64,000 nucleotides of DNA from JBATTK01 sp049670505 (GTDB taxonomy: Bacteria > Bacteroidota > Bacteroidia > Flavobacteriales > Flavobacteriaceae): contig JBATTK010000036.1 of the NCBI GenBank assembly GCA_049670505.1, forward strand, positions 81,791-145,790. The letters are read 5' to 3'. The first letter of the stretch is position 1. The number at the start of each line of letters is the position of its first letter. The notes beneath the pieces were generated by a model that was not told the DNA's origin, did no database searches, and worked only from the letters and a program-made list of their open reading frames with translations. Position numbers and translations under genes: made by a program. Positions 16,186 to 25,347 of the stretch are shown piece after piece.

Positions 16186-16632
16186 TTAATACGTTATACT
16201 TTCCTTATATAAATAGTCTTTAGCTTTATACTTCCAGGCAATTTTAAGGTCCCAGCGACCATCCAACAAACGTTTGTCAGGTATGAGCAAATGTGAATTG
16301 GACAAACTTACGGGTAAGCTAAAATCCAAGTGTTTATTGGATGGTCTATATAGGGACACTGTTCCATTGATATCATGACTTCCCAACTCTTTGGGGAAGA
16401 TAATCTGTAGACCTTCTACCGTTTTTTTAACTACAATTTTTTCGTCCAGTCCCATGGCATTATTTTCAGCGTCTATTTCCTTTTGATAACCCAATTCCGC
16501 CTTATAATATTCTTCTGTGACCAAATCATGATTTGCGCTATCATCCATGCTCATTCGAATTACAAAAAATAGAATAAACCCAATAAATGCTATAAAGGCC
16601 AATACGATTCCTGTTCCCCAGTTTATTTTCAT
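16186..16632 (-). CDS. ccoH: FixH/CcoH-family protein, cbb3 oxidase assembly
   Basis: 148 residues with one N-terminal membrane helix (GTGIVLAFIAFIGFILFFVI), followed by a periplasmic beta-rich domain with the FixH features DLVTEEYYKAELGYQKEIDA and LLDGRWDLKIAWKYKAKDYLY. CcoH assists assembly or stability of the cbb3 oxidase. It lies 170 bp downstream of ccoG, with two short hairpin repeats in the gap, and 104 bp before the TauE/SafE-like gene. Family assignment is secure from sequence and context. Confidence 0.9.
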   Translation of the reverse strand: MKINWGTGIVLAFIAFIGFILFFVIRMSMDDSANHDLVTEEYYKAELGYQKEIDAENNAMGLDEKIVVKKTVEGLQIIFPKELGSHDINGTVSLYRPSNKHLDFSLPVSLSNSHLLIPDKRLLDGRWDLKIAWKYKAKDYLYKESITY

Positions 16633-16652
16633 AATTTTTTGTTCTATTTTTC

Positions 16653-16672
16653 ATTCCCGTGAAGACGGGAAT
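16653..16672. repeat. Intergenic hairpin repeat ATTCCCGT/ACGGGAAT
   Basis: A perfect 8-bp inverted repeat with a GAAG loop between ccoG and ccoH. A second hairpin, CCTCC with GGAGG, lies near 16740-16765. Both resemble short palindromes widely scattered in flavobacterial genomes. Without a T-run after the stem on the transcribed strand, I do not call a terminator. Confidence 0.45.
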
Positions 16673-16802
16673 CTATTATTTATGTTCGCGATTATCTTAT
16701 TTTCGACCCCTCCGGCTTTTCTGCTTCGCTCAAATCCACCTCCCCTCATTCCAGTGGAGGAGCCTACTTCAATTTTGTACTCCATATGAGCTGTTTCCAC
16801 CT

Positions 16803-18218
16803 TCAATTATAACTTCTTGGTGCTAAAAAGGCCGTTGTTGTGGTCTCTATTAAATCCTCACCGCTATAGACCCCGATCTTTAATTTATCCTTATCCCCGT
16901 TTAGAGCGGAATTGTTGATTTCTATAAATAAAGTCCCTTCGGCCAGTTCTTGGGCCGGTACTTTAAAATTTTCATGGGTTACCATTTCTATTTTTCCTTT
17001 ATGGGATAACAGTTTAAAACTCACATCGGTAACATCCTTGGTCGTTTTGTTCATCAGTTTATAGGTATATACATTACTGATCAGATTACCCTCTTTTCTT
17101 TCATACAATTGGCCTGGCAATCTTAGGATATTGGCTTCCAGGTCATTTCGCAAAAACAACATTCCCGTTAGCACCCCGGTCAAAATCACCAATACTGCGG
17201 TATATCCCTTAAGTCTGGGAGTAAACTTAAATTTTGCCTTTTTTTCAATATTGTCCTCACTGGCGTAACGAATAAGGCCTTTGGGCAGGTTCACCTTTTC
17301 CATAATGGTATCGCACTCATCTATACAGGCCGTACAGTTTACACACTCCAACTGCGTTCCATTGCGAATGTCTATTCCTGTAGGGCACACGTTAACGCAT
17401 TGGAAACAATCTATACAGTCCCCATGTCCCAATGCTTCCCTATCTTCATTTTTTCGAAATTTCTTTCTTCCATTTTCTCCCTCGCCTCTTTTATGGTCAT
17501 AGGCCACTACAATGGATTTGTTGTCCAACAAAACGCCTTGCATCCTTCCGTAAGGACAGGCTATGATACATACTTGCTCTCTAAACCATGCGAAGACAAA
17601 ATAGAAGACCGCTGTAAAAATCAGGAGCGAGACCATAGTGCTTAGGTGCAACATAGGCCCTTCAACAACATACCGAATTAGACGATCACCTCCTATGAGA
17701 TAAGCTAAGAACACATTGGCGATCAAAAAGGAAATGATAAAGAAAATTACCCACTTCAGGATGCGCTTTCTTATTTTTTCGGCATTCCAAGCTTGTCTGT
17801 CCAGTTTAATCTGTGCCCCACGATCGCCATCTATCCAATATTCGATCCTGCGAAAGACCATTTCCATAAATATGGTCTGGGGACATATCCATCCACAAAA
17901 TATTCTTCCAAATGCAACAGTGAAAAGCGCTATGAAAATTACACCTGTTATCATGGAAATCACGAACAGATGGAAATCCTGGGGCCAAAACGGAAATCCA
18001 AAAATATTGAAACGACGTTCCAGTACATTGAACATCAAAAATTGATTGCCATTGATTTTAATAAATGGAGCAGCGAACAAAAACAATAATAAGCCGTAGC
18101 TTACCCACTTACGGTATACATAGAACCGACCACTGGGCTTTTTGGGAAAGACCCATGCTCGCTTTCCCTCTTCATTGATGGTACCTATAGAATCCCTAAA
18201 ATTTTCGTCCATTGCCAT
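16803..18218 (-). CDS. ccoG: CcoG/FixG, polyferredoxin for cbb3 oxidase copper supply
   Basis: 471 residues. The N-terminal half has membrane helices with the cysteine motifs CGWICPQT and CIIACPYGRMQG. The centre holds two 4Fe-4S motifs, CIDCFQCVNVCPTG and CVNCTACIDECDTI, near residues 260-305. A final helix and a C-terminal FixG-type immunoglobulin-like domain follow. CcoG is thought to reduce Cu(II) for CuB insertion into CcoN. It sits 30 bp downstream of ccoP in the cco operon. All motifs are intact. Confidence 0.93.
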   Translation of the reverse strand: MAMDENFRDSIGTINEEGKRAWVFPKKPSGRFYVYRKWVSYGLLLFLFAAPFIKINGNQFLMFNVLERRFNIFGFPFWPQDFHLFVISMITGVIFIALFTVAFGRIFCGWICPQTIFMEMVFRRIEYWIDGDRGAQIKLDRQAWNAEKIRKRILKWVIFFIISFLIANVFLAYLIGGDRLIRYVVEGPMLHLSTMVSLLIFTAVFYFVFAWFREQVCIIACPYGRMQGVLLDNKSIVVAYDHKRGEGENGRKKFRKNEDREALGHGDCIDCFQCVNVCPTGIDIRNGTQLECVNCTACIDECDTIMEKVNLPKGLIRYASEDNIEKKAKFKFTPRLKGYTAVLVILTGVLTGMLFLRNDLEANILRLPGQLYERKEGNLISNVYTYKLMNKTTKDVTDVSFKLLSHKGKIEMVTHENFKVPAQELAEGTLFIEINNSALNGDKDKLKIGVYSGEDLIETTTTAFLAPRSYN

Positions 18219-18248
18219 TGTCCTATCCGCATTACGTAAAAGAAAATA

Positions 18249-19208
18249 CTATTCGTTTATGACCACTGATGTAGAATCGGTTTCCTGTTCAGGTGCTGCC
18301 TCCGTAGGTGTTTCCGATTCCTCTTGTGGCGCGTCCGGGTCTATCCAAACATCACCTTCGGCCGCCTTTGGATTGGCCGCAGTAGTTCCTTGAAAGGTTA
18401 AGAGGTAACTAGCCACCTGTGCCATTTCCAAGGGTTTAAGGGTTTGCTTCCATGACACCATTCCCTTGCCGTCACGTCCACCTTCGGAAATGGTATTGAA
18501 CACATTTTTTATACCACCGCCCAAAATCCAATAGTTATCCGTTAGGTTAGGGCCTATTCCACCACCACCATCGGCCATATGGCAAACTACACAGTTTGCC
18601 GTAAATATTTTTTCCCCGGCGCTTAAATCAGCGGCATCGGTTAGTACCTCCACGGTGTTTACATCTACCAATCCCTTGGCAGTTTTTTTATACTCCTCAA
18701 TAGCGATTTTGGCTTCTGCGACTTCAAGCTCATATTCCAATCCTTGATCATAATCATTGAACACATGGAAACGGGCCAAATAGATGACGCCGAACAGGAT
18801 CGTGGCGTAGAACATATAGACCCACCATGGCGGAAGCTTATTATCCAATTCCTTTATACCGTCATAATTGTGGTCCAGGATAATTTCCCCTTCTTCTTCC
18901 ATAGGTTTGGAACCCAGAAGCTTTTGGTACATTTTTTTTCCCCATGTCCATTCCCATTTTTTGGATTTTGCGGCTAAATAGCGCTCTTTGGCCTCTTCCG
19001 ATAACGTCTGGAACATTACATTTTCAATGGACTTTACGATGAGTTCAATGGCGATTAAAATCATCAATATCAAAAATAGAAACAGTTGGGTAATAGGATA
19101 CTCTATTATAGCAGGTTTAGCACCGGAATCTATAACGTATTCCATCAGTCCAAAAATGATAAAGAACAGTAAGGGGACGCGAATCCACCAAGGTGACATA
19201 TTTTTCAT
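18249..19208 (-). CDS. ccoP: Cytochrome cbb3 oxidase subunit III, CcoP with one haem c
   Basis: 319 residues. There are membrane helices near 8-25 and 36-60, a third at PPWWVYMFYATILFGVIYLA (about 126-145), and one C-terminal cytochrome c domain with CVVCH in KIFTANCVVCHMADGGGGIG. Proteobacterial CcoP has two haem c groups; only one CxxCH is present here, as is usual in Bacteroidota. The tail is acidic and proline-rich. It overlaps ccoQ by 4 bp. It passes electrons from periplasmic cytochromes to CcoNO. Confidence 0.93.
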   Translation of the reverse strand: MKNMSPWWIRVPLLFFIIFGLMEYVIDSGAKPAIIEYPITQLFLFLILMILIAIELIVKSIENVMFQTLSEEAKERYLAAKSKKWEWTWGKKMYQKLLGSKPMEEEGEIILDHNYDGIKELDNKLPPWWVYMFYATILFGVIYLARFHVFNDYDQGLEYELEVAEAKIAIEEYKKTAKGLVDVNTVEVLTDAADLSAGEKIFTANCVVCHMADGGGGIGPNLTDNYWILGGGIKNVFNTISEGGRDGKGMVSWKQTLKPLEMAQVASYLLTFQGTTAANPKAAEGDVWIDPDAPQEESETPTEAAPEQETDSTSVVINE

Positions 19209-19396
19209 AATACTTCGTTGTTTTGGTTGTTATCATCTAATGGCAATTCACTCACTTCTTTGATATGTTCCTTGCTGGCCGTAAATACCCACCAAAAAAG
19301 AAGTGTAAAAAAGACAAAGAAAATCAGCAATGATATCATAGGATAAGTGGCAATGCCCTCAATACTTTCCATATGGTTTTTTACAAATTTTAACAT
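19205..19396 (-). CDS. ccoQ: CcoQ-like small cbb3 oxidase subunit
   Basis: 63 residues with a single membrane helix (MISLLIFFVFFTLLFWWVF) and a short charged tail, typical of CcoQ/FixQ, which stabilises CcoP in the oxidase. It sits between ccoNO (2-bp gap) and ccoP (4-bp overlap), exactly the expected place. Sequence conservation in this family is low, so the call leans on size, topology and position. Confidence 0.85.
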   Translation of the reverse strand: MLKFVKNHMESIEGIATYPMISLLIFFVFFTLLFWWVFTASKEHIKEVSELPLDDNNQNNEVL

Positions 19397-19398
19397 GC

Positions 19399-21600
19399 CT
19401 ATTCGTTTTTAGAGATTAATTCTTCCGTTTCTTTTATTTTAATATCCGTACCCAAGCGTTGTAGGTAGGCTATTAATGCTACAATTTCCCTATTCCTCAT
19501 TTCTATAAAAGGTTCTCCATTATCCTGTGCATACTTTTTGTCCTCTTCATAACTCTTGGCAAAGTCGGGATCTGAATAGAGGTTTTTCTCTATTTGCAAT
19601 GCCTGTTCATCCATTGATGTCATTGCATCGGCAATATCCGATTCGGTATACGGCACTCCTAAACTGACCATTGCCTCCATTTTATCCTGAATGTCGCTGC
19701 GGTCAAGTTCGTTACGGACCAACCATTGATAAGCGGGCATTATGGAGCCAGATGAAGTACTTTGGGGATCATACATATGGTTTAAGTGCCAATTATCCGA
19801 ATATTTACCACCTATCCGTAACAGATCCGGGCCGGTACGTTTACTTCCCCAAAGGAAGGGGTGGTCGTAGACAAATTCCCCGGCCTTGGCATATTCCCCA
19901 TAGCGTTCCACTTCGCTTCGGAAAGGGCGGACCATTTGGGAATGGCAACCAACGCAACCTTCACGAATATAGAGGTCCCTGCCTTCCAACTCTAGCGGAG
20001 TATAGGGCGTTACACTGGTGATGGTGGGAATATTGGATTTTACCAAAATGGTAGGTACGATCTGGATGATTCCTCCTATTAAAATGGCTACTGTAGCCAA
20101 AAGGGTCAATTGTACGGGTTTACGCTCCAACCAGGTATGGAAGGTTTCTCCGGCGGTCCTTTTTTTGGATACCCGTGTCAATGCTGCGGCCTCTGCCAGT
20201 TCGTCCTCTACCGTACTACCTGCGCGCACGGTCTTTATGACATTGTACAACATAACGATAAACCCTACGATATATAAACTACCTCCTATGGCACGCATCC
20301 AGTACATGGGGATGATTTCATTTACCGTTTCCAAAAAGTTACCGTAAACCAAGGTGCCATCCGGGTTAAAATCTTTCCACATTAAAGCCTGTGTAAATCC
20401 GGCAACATACATGGGCAGTGCATATAAAATGATTCCCAAGGTACCGATCCAAAAATGGAAATTGGCAAGAGGGGTGGAGTGTAAGCGGGTCTTGAACATT
20501 TTAGGAACCAACCAGTAGACCATACCGAAGGTCAAGAAGCCGTTCCATGCCAAGGCGCCTACATGCACGTGGGCAATGATCCAATCGCTAAAATGCGCAA
20601 TGGCATTCACATTTTTAAGGGATAGCATGGGTCCTTCAAAGGTGGCCATACCGTACCCCGTAATGGCTACGACCATAAATTTTAGCACCGGACTGGTCCG
20701 TACCTTATCCCAAGCCCCCCGTAGGGTCAACAATCCATTGATCATACCGCCCCAAGAAGGCGCTATCAACATTATGGAGAAAGCGACCCCTAAATTTTGC
20801 GCCCAATCGGGCAAGGAAGAATACAACAAATGGTGTGGTCCGGCCCAGATATAAATGAAGATTAGGGACCAAAAGTGGACTATGGAAAGGCGATAGGAAT
20901 AAACGGGCCTATTCGCCGCTTTTGGAACAAAATAATACATGAGGCCCAAGAAAGGCGTAGTCAAGAAAAATGCTACGGCATTATGTCCGTACCACCATTG
21001 CACCAGGGCATCTTGTACCCCTGCATAGACCGAATAACTTTTTAAAGCACTAACGGGCAATTCCAGACTATTGAAAATATGGAGTACGGCAACAGTTACG
21101 AAAGTGGCCAAATAGAACCAGATGGCAACATATAGGTGTCGTTGCCTTCTTTTTATCATAGTACCGATGAGGTTCCAGCCAAATGCTACCCAAACCAGGG
21201 CAATGGCCAGATCTATAGGCCATTCCAGTTCGGCATATTCCTTGGAGGTGGTATACCCCAAGGGCAATGTAATGGCCGCCGCAACAATGATTGCTTGCCA
21301 CCCCCAAAAGTTAAAGTTGCTCAGCGCATCGCTGAACATCCTGGCCTTGAGTAGACGTTGCGTGGAGTAGTAGACCCCGGCAAAGATGGCATTCCCCACA
21401 AAAGCGAAAATAACCGCGTTGGTGTGCAAGGGCCTTAAACGACCGAAACTCAACCACGAAATACCGTCGGTTATATTGGGAAATAGGAACATAAAAGCGA
21501 GCAAGAGCCCTACCAACATTCCAATTATCCCCCAAAACAAAGTAGCGTAGAGAAATTTCTTTACGATCTTGTTATCGTAATAAAACTGTTGTACTTCCAT
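19399..21600 (-). CDS. ccoN: Fused cbb3 oxidase subunits I and II (CcoNO)
   Basis: 733 residues. Residues 1 to about 480 are the haem-copper oxidase subunit I with twelve or so helices. The histidine ligands are in LRPLHTNAVIFAFVGN, WYGHNAVAFFLTTPF, and HVHVGALAWNGF. From about 500 follows a membrane anchor and the CcoO cytochrome c domain with CVGCHSQMVRPF. In proteobacteria these are two genes; the fusion is characteristic of Bacteroidota. It is the catalytic core of a high-affinity oxidase. The gene starts 2 bp after ccoS ends. Confidence 0.96.
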   Translation of the reverse strand: MEVQQFYYDNKIVKKFLYATLFWGIIGMLVGLLLAFMFLFPNITDGISWLSFGRLRPLHTNAVIFAFVGNAIFAGVYYSTQRLLKARMFSDALSNFNFWGWQAIIVAAAITLPLGYTTSKEYAELEWPIDLAIALVWVAFGWNLIGTMIKRRQRHLYVAIWFYLATFVTVAVLHIFNSLELPVSALKSYSVYAGVQDALVQWWYGHNAVAFFLTTPFLGLMYYFVPKAANRPVYSYRLSIVHFWSLIFIYIWAGPHHLLYSSLPDWAQNLGVAFSIMLIAPSWGGMINGLLTLRGAWDKVRTSPVLKFMVVAITGYGMATFEGPMLSLKNVNAIAHFSDWIIAHVHVGALAWNGFLTFGMVYWLVPKMFKTRLHSTPLANFHFWIGTLGIILYALPMYVAGFTQALMWKDFNPDGTLVYGNFLETVNEIIPMYWMRAIGGSLYIVGFIVMLYNVIKTVRAGSTVEDELAEAAALTRVSKKRTAGETFHTWLERKPVQLTLLATVAILIGGIIQIVPTILVKSNIPTITSVTPYTPLELEGRDLYIREGCVGCHSQMVRPFRSEVERYGEYAKAGEFVYDHPFLWGSKRTGPDLLRIGGKYSDNWHLNHMYDPQSTSSGSIMPAYQWLVRNELDRSDIQDKMEAMVSLGVPYTESDIADAMTSMDEQALQIEKNLYSDPDFAKSYEEDKKYAQDNGEPFIEMRNREIVALIAYLQRLGTDIKIKETEELISKNE

Positions 21601-21602
21601 AA

Positions 21603-21818
21603 TTAAAATTTTTGACTTTTATTTAGTTGGACTGATTTTTTACTATCCGATGTGCTTGTTTCCGGTGCTTCTTTTACTAGTTCATCCTCGAACAACATAC
21701 GCACGGAAGGGGTGTATGAATCATCATATTGACCGCTTCTTACAGAGATAATGAACGCTATAAAAAAGATAATGGCGACTACGATACTGATAGCCAACAA
21801 TATGTAAATAACACTCAT
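21603..21818 (-). CDS. ccoS: CcoS, small cbb3 oxidase maturation protein
   Basis: 71 residues with one N-terminal helix (MSVIYILLAISIVVAIIFFI) followed by the short polar stretch RSGQYDDSYTPSVRMLF, the CcoS signature (G-Q-[FY]-D-D). CcoS is needed for cofactor insertion into CcoN. It is the first gene of the cco operon, 20 bp downstream of an Fnr-type promoter. Confidence 0.9.
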   Translation of the reverse strand: MSVIYILLAISIVVAIIFFIAFIISVRSGQYDDSYTPSVRMLFEDELVKEAPETSTSDSKKSVQLNKSQKF

Positions 21819-21837
21819 ACCTACTTGAATTTTGATG

Positions 21838-21880
21838 CAAAAATATTTGTGAACGCTTTCTTAAAACATGACATAAATCA
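21838..21880 (-). promoter_or_regulatory. Fnr-type box plus -7 element for the cco operon
   Basis: Palindrome TGACATAAATCA at 21869-21880; on the minus strand a -7 element TATTTTTG at 21838-21845, spacing 29.5 nt. The box flanks (AAAACATGAC and TCAGGTTTTA) match those of the ccoI box at 24322 almost exactly. It would drive ccoS through ccoH and possibly on to the haemoglobin gene, all on the same strand. Confidence 0.8.
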
Positions 21881-21890
21881 GGTTTTAAGT

Positions 21891-24272
21891 TTATTTTAAT
21901 TTCCTTCCTATCAGATTGGTGGCCATTGTCGTAAATGCAACAATACTTATGGAACTCAAAGGCATCAGGATGGCTGCAATTACAGGTTTCAACTGTCCGG
22001 TTACCGCAAAATAGAGCCCCACGATGTTGTATAATAAGGACAGCACAAAACTTAGTTTAATAATTTTTATCGCTTTTTTAGAGGCCCATATATAGGATTG
22101 GAACTGTTTAAACTTTGAAGCATCCAGAATACCATCGCAGGCCGGGGAAAAGACATTGACATTTTCAGATATGGCAATGCCGACATCGCTTTGTGCCAAA
22201 GCTCCCGCATCATTTAATCCGTCTCCTACCATCATTACCTTTTTATTTTGTTCCTGTAGCGATTTGATGAATTTTAGCTTGTCTACCGGTTTTTGATTAA
22301 AATACATCGGGGTCAATTTGGGCAATAGCTTTTCCAAAGTGTTTTTTTCCCCTTCATTGTCACCGGATAGGATAGCCATATCCAAGGTTTTGGACATCTT
22401 TTTAAATAGTTCCGCAACCCCTTTACGATATTGGTTTTGAAAGATGAAACGACCTTTATAATCCTGGTTACTGCTAATATGGACGGAAGTATTTTGGATA
22501 TCCTTATCGCTATTACTGCCCACAAAGTCCGCGGACCCTATTTTCATATGGCTATCGTCTATTTTGCCTTCTAAACCTTGGCCTAAATGTTCTTGATAAT
22601 CATCTAGCATCACTATGTTATGTTCTGCCAGCATATCGTATAGGGTGCGACTCAATGGATGGTTGGAAGGGCGCAAGGTATTTTTTAAAAGGGATTCCTC
22701 AGCATGAGTCAGCGCTTCCCCTTCATAGAGAACGGTACTTTTTTGTGCCGTGGTAATTGTTCCGGTCTTATCAAAAATAGCGGTGTCTATGCTGGCCAAT
22801 TGCTCCACCGTCCGGGTGTCTTTTAGATAGAATTTATGTCTCCCAAAAATTCGAAGCATGTTTCCTAGTGTAAAGGGTGATGCCAAAGCAATGGCACAGG
22901 GACAGGCAATGATAAGTACTGCCGTGAATACGTTTACAGCCATGCTACTATCCTGGAAAAGCCAAAAAGCAGTGGCGGTTAAGGCGATACTTAGAACAGC
23001 TATGGTAAAATGTTTGCCGATACTATCCGTCAATGTTCGGAACGTATCGGCCTTGTTTTTTTCAAAAACGGCATTACTCCACAATTGCGTTAAATAACTT
23101 TGGGAAACGGATTTTAGCGTTTCTATCTCTATGGCCCCATACAACTGTTTGCCACCTGCAAAGACTTTATCACCGGATTCTTTTCGAACCGGCTCGGACT
23201 CGCCGGTGACAAAACTGTAATCGATTCGGGCACTGCCCTTGAGGAGGATACCGTCTACAGGAATTAGCTCTTCGTTTCGTATTAGGAGCCGGTCTCCCCT
23301 TATAATATCATACACTTGGGCGGTCTCTTCGTCTCCGTTTTTTCGAAGTCGCGTCACGGCAATGGGGAAATACGACTTGTAATCCCTTTCAAAGGATAGG
23401 AAAGCGTATGTTTTTTGTTGAAAAAATTTTCCCAGCAATAGAAAGAAGATCAAACCGGTGAGACTATCAAAAAAACCGGTTCCCCAGTCAAAAATAATTT
23501 CCAGTGTGCTTCGGACAAACAGCGTTATGATTCCCAACGCAATGGGAACGTCAATATTGAGCATTTTGGCCCGTACTCCTTTGTAGGCCGATATTAAATA
23601 ATCCTGACCCGCATAAAAAACAACGGGAAGGGAAAATAGGAACATCAACCATCGAAAAAGTGTTTTGTATTGCTCCAGCCAATACTCACCCACTTCAAAA
23701 TATTCCGGAAAGGAAAGGAACATTACATTACCGAAGGCGAAGCCTGCAACTCCCAATTTATAGATGAGACTACGATCGGTATGGTCTTTTCGCTTCCCAT
23801 AATCGTCCAGGGAGATATAGGGTTCATACCCAATCTTGGAAAGCAAGACCACCAATTCTTTCAGACTAAGCGTCTGACTGTTATAATTGATACGTACTGT
23901 TTTTTTTGGAAAATCTACCTGCGAACTTAGGATTTGATCGAACAGTTTGTTTAAATTTTCTAACAACCAAATACAGGAACTACAATGAATTTGGGGAATG
24001 GATAAATTTATAATTTGGATTTTTCCATTGTCAAACTCGATCAGCTTTTCAACAATGGCCTTATTGTCCAGGAATTCATACTTTCCATTGGTTTCTTTTG
24101 GTGAGGACCCGGGAGAGGACTGTATATCATAGTAATAGGACAGGTCATTACTAGAAAAGATGTCATAGACCGTCTGACACCCGTGACAGCAGAATTTTTT
24201 TTCATCGAATACAATGGGTAAGGAACCGCAGTCATCACCGCAATGATAGCATATTGCCATATTCTTGAACAT
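21891..24272 (-). CDS. ccoI: CcoI/FixI-type copper-exporting P1B ATPase for cbb3 oxidase
   Basis: 793 residues. The N-terminus has a cysteine-rich domain (CYHCGDDCG and FCCHGCQTVYDIF), then a ferredoxin-like metal-binding domain with IHCSSCIWLLENL. The ATPase core has CPCAIALASPF (copper-binding CPC), phosphorylation motif DKTGTIT, and MVGDGLNDAGALAQSDVGIA. It exports copper to the periplasmic side for insertion into CcoN. It has its own Fnr-type promoter and ends 73 bp upstream of ccoS. All catalytic motifs are intact. Confidence 0.94.
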   Translation of the reverse strand: MFKNMAICYHCGDDCGSLPIVFDEKKFCCHGCQTVYDIFSSNDLSYYYDIQSSPGSSPKETNGKYEFLDNKAIVEKLIEFDNGKIQIINLSIPQIHCSSCIWLLENLNKLFDQILSSQVDFPKKTVRINYNSQTLSLKELVVLLSKIGYEPYISLDDYGKRKDHTDRSLIYKLGVAGFAFGNVMFLSFPEYFEVGEYWLEQYKTLFRWLMFLFSLPVVFYAGQDYLISAYKGVRAKMLNIDVPIALGIITLFVRSTLEIIFDWGTGFFDSLTGLIFFLLLGKFFQQKTYAFLSFERDYKSYFPIAVTRLRKNGDEETAQVYDIIRGDRLLIRNEELIPVDGILLKGSARIDYSFVTGESEPVRKESGDKVFAGGKQLYGAIEIETLKSVSQSYLTQLWSNAVFEKNKADTFRTLTDSIGKHFTIAVLSIALTATAFWLFQDSSMAVNVFTAVLIIACPCAIALASPFTLGNMLRIFGRHKFYLKDTRTVEQLASIDTAIFDKTGTITTAQKSTVLYEGEALTHAEESLLKNTLRPSNHPLSRTLYDMLAEHNIVMLDDYQEHLGQGLEGKIDDSHMKIGSADFVGSNSDKDIQNTSVHISSNQDYKGRFIFQNQYRKGVAELFKKMSKTLDMAILSGDNEGEKNTLEKLLPKLTPMYFNQKPVDKLKFIKSLQEQNKKVMMVGDGLNDAGALAQSDVGIAISENVNVFSPACDGILDASKFKQFQSYIWASKKAIKIIKLSFVLSLLYNIVGLYFAVTGQLKPVIAAILMPLSSISIVAFTTMATNLIGRKLK

Positions 24273-24291
24273 TTACTCTTTATACCTTGCA

Positions 24292-24333
24292 CAAAATTAC
24301 AAGTTAACGCTTTTTAAAACATGACTTATGTCA
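24292..24333 (-). promoter_or_regulatory. Fnr-type box plus -7 element for ccoI, in the fnr-ccoI intergenic region
   Basis: Palindrome TGACTTATGTCA at 24322-24333; minus-strand -7 TAATTTTG at 24292-24299, spacing 28.5 nt, the only one off by a base. The box also lies 57 bp upstream of the Fnr-like gene, but no -7 element is found at the matching distance on the plus strand, so autoregulation, if any, would work differently. Confidence 0.72.
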
Positions 24334-24389
24334 GGTTTTATTTTTTTGCTAACTTGTGACTTCTACCGTATAGTAAAAAGTTTAGAGGA

Positions 24390-25076
24390 ATGAGTAGATG
24401 TGAAAACTGTATCATACGCCAGTTTAATTCGCTTCGTGCAATGAGCAAGGAGGAATTAAAAAAAGTTTCCGATTCCAAGACTACAAAAATTGTTAAAAAG
24501 GGAGAAACCATTTTTGAGGAGGGAGAAAGGCTCAATGGTGTTTTTTGTGTCCGTGATGGGGTTTCCAAACTTTCCAAATTAAGTGAAAATGGAAAAGATC
24601 AGATCGTAAAATTGGCTACCAAGGGAAAAGTTTTGGGACAGCGCTCCGTAATCTCGGAAGAATTATCCAATTTGAGCGCCGTGGCGGTCAATGATATGGA
24701 AGTTTGTTTTATTCCCAAGGAAGGTATCGTAAACTCGCTCCACAAAAACCCGGATTTTACGTTTGATGTTTTACGCCATATGGCACACGATTTAAAGGAG
24801 GCCGATGATGTAATTGTGAATATGTCCCAAAAAACGGTAAAGCAGCGGGTTGCCGAGGCATTTTTATATCTAAAAAATAACTTTGGGGAAGATGATGATG
24901 GGTTTTTGAGGTTAACATTGTCCCGGGAGGATATTGCCGGTGTAGTGGGAACTGCCACGGAATCAGCCATACGGATTATTTCGGAATTCAAGAAGAAAGG
25001 ATTGATCAAGACTTCAGGAAAAAAAATAGGTATTGCCGAGGAGCGTAAACTTATGGATTTGGTAGAAGGTTTTTAG
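24390..25076 (+). CDS. Crp/Fnr-family regulator, probable oxygen-responsive activator
   Basis: 228 residues: cyclic-nucleotide-binding-like beta-roll (about 20-125), dimerisation helix (about 125-150) and Crp-type HTH (about 155-210) with recognition helix TATESAIRIISEF (E191 and R195 in the positions of the DNA-reading Glu and Arg of Fnr). Cysteines are C4, C7, C53 and C106. C4-x2-C7 and C106 resemble E. coli Fnr C20, C23 and C122, but the third N-terminal cysteine is missing, so the cluster ligands differ or the protein senses something else. It is divergent from ccoI and sits in the middle of the genes with TGAY-N4-RTCA boxes, so it is the main candidate for binding them. Confidence 0.88.
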   Translation: MSRCENCIIRQFNSLRAMSKEELKKVSDSKTTKIVKKGETIFEEGERLNGVFCVRDGVSKLSKLSENGKDQIVKLATKGKVLGQRSVISEELSNLSAVAVNDMEVCFIPKEGIVNSLHKNPDFTFDVLRHMAHDLKEADDVIVNMSQKTVKQRVAEAFLYLKNNFGEDDDGFLRLTLSREDIAGVVGTATESAIRIISEFKKKGLIKTSGKKIGIAEERKLMDLVEGF

Positions 25077-25290
25077 GCACTATATCTAAATAAAAAACAA
25101 TCCTTTTACCGCTAATGGACCCTTCCAAAGGAAATACATCATCACTTCCCTTATAAGCTTTCACCAATTTCTGGTCTTTCTTTTTCAAGGTATATTCGGC
25201 ACTTTGAACTGCAAAACCATATCCTCCGGGCTGCTCTGGCCATATTACGGCAAAACTTGCATAAAAGGGATTGTAAAAACCTGATATATG
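25051..25290 (-). pseudogene. Protein-like reading frame without a start codon (possible gene remnant)
   Basis: On the minus strand, 79 codons are open between an in-frame TGA at 25291-25293 and a TAA at 25051-25053. The translation looks protein-like (FYNPFYASFAVIWPEQPG, then YGFAVQSAEYTLKKKDQKLV, PLEGSISGKRIVFYLDIVP) but contains no methionine and no usable GTG or TTG near its beginning. It overlaps the 3' end of the Fnr-like gene by 26 bp and the Fnr box of the next USP. It may be the decayed C-terminal end of an exported protein gene. I do not recognise the family; chance is not excluded. Confidence 0.35.
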
Positions 25291-25324
25291 TCATAGTTTC
25301 CACCCTTCTACAAAGTTAATTTTA
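25282..25324 (+). promoter_or_regulatory. Fnr-type box plus -7 element for the USP at 25348
   Basis: Palindrome TGATATATGTCA at 25282-25293, -7 element TAATTTTA (one mismatch to TAnnTTTG) at 25317-25324, spacing 29.5 nt. It lies in the 271-bp gap after the Fnr-like gene. Confidence 0.68.
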
Positions 25325-25347
25325 CCCTGTTTTTTAATGTTTATCCA

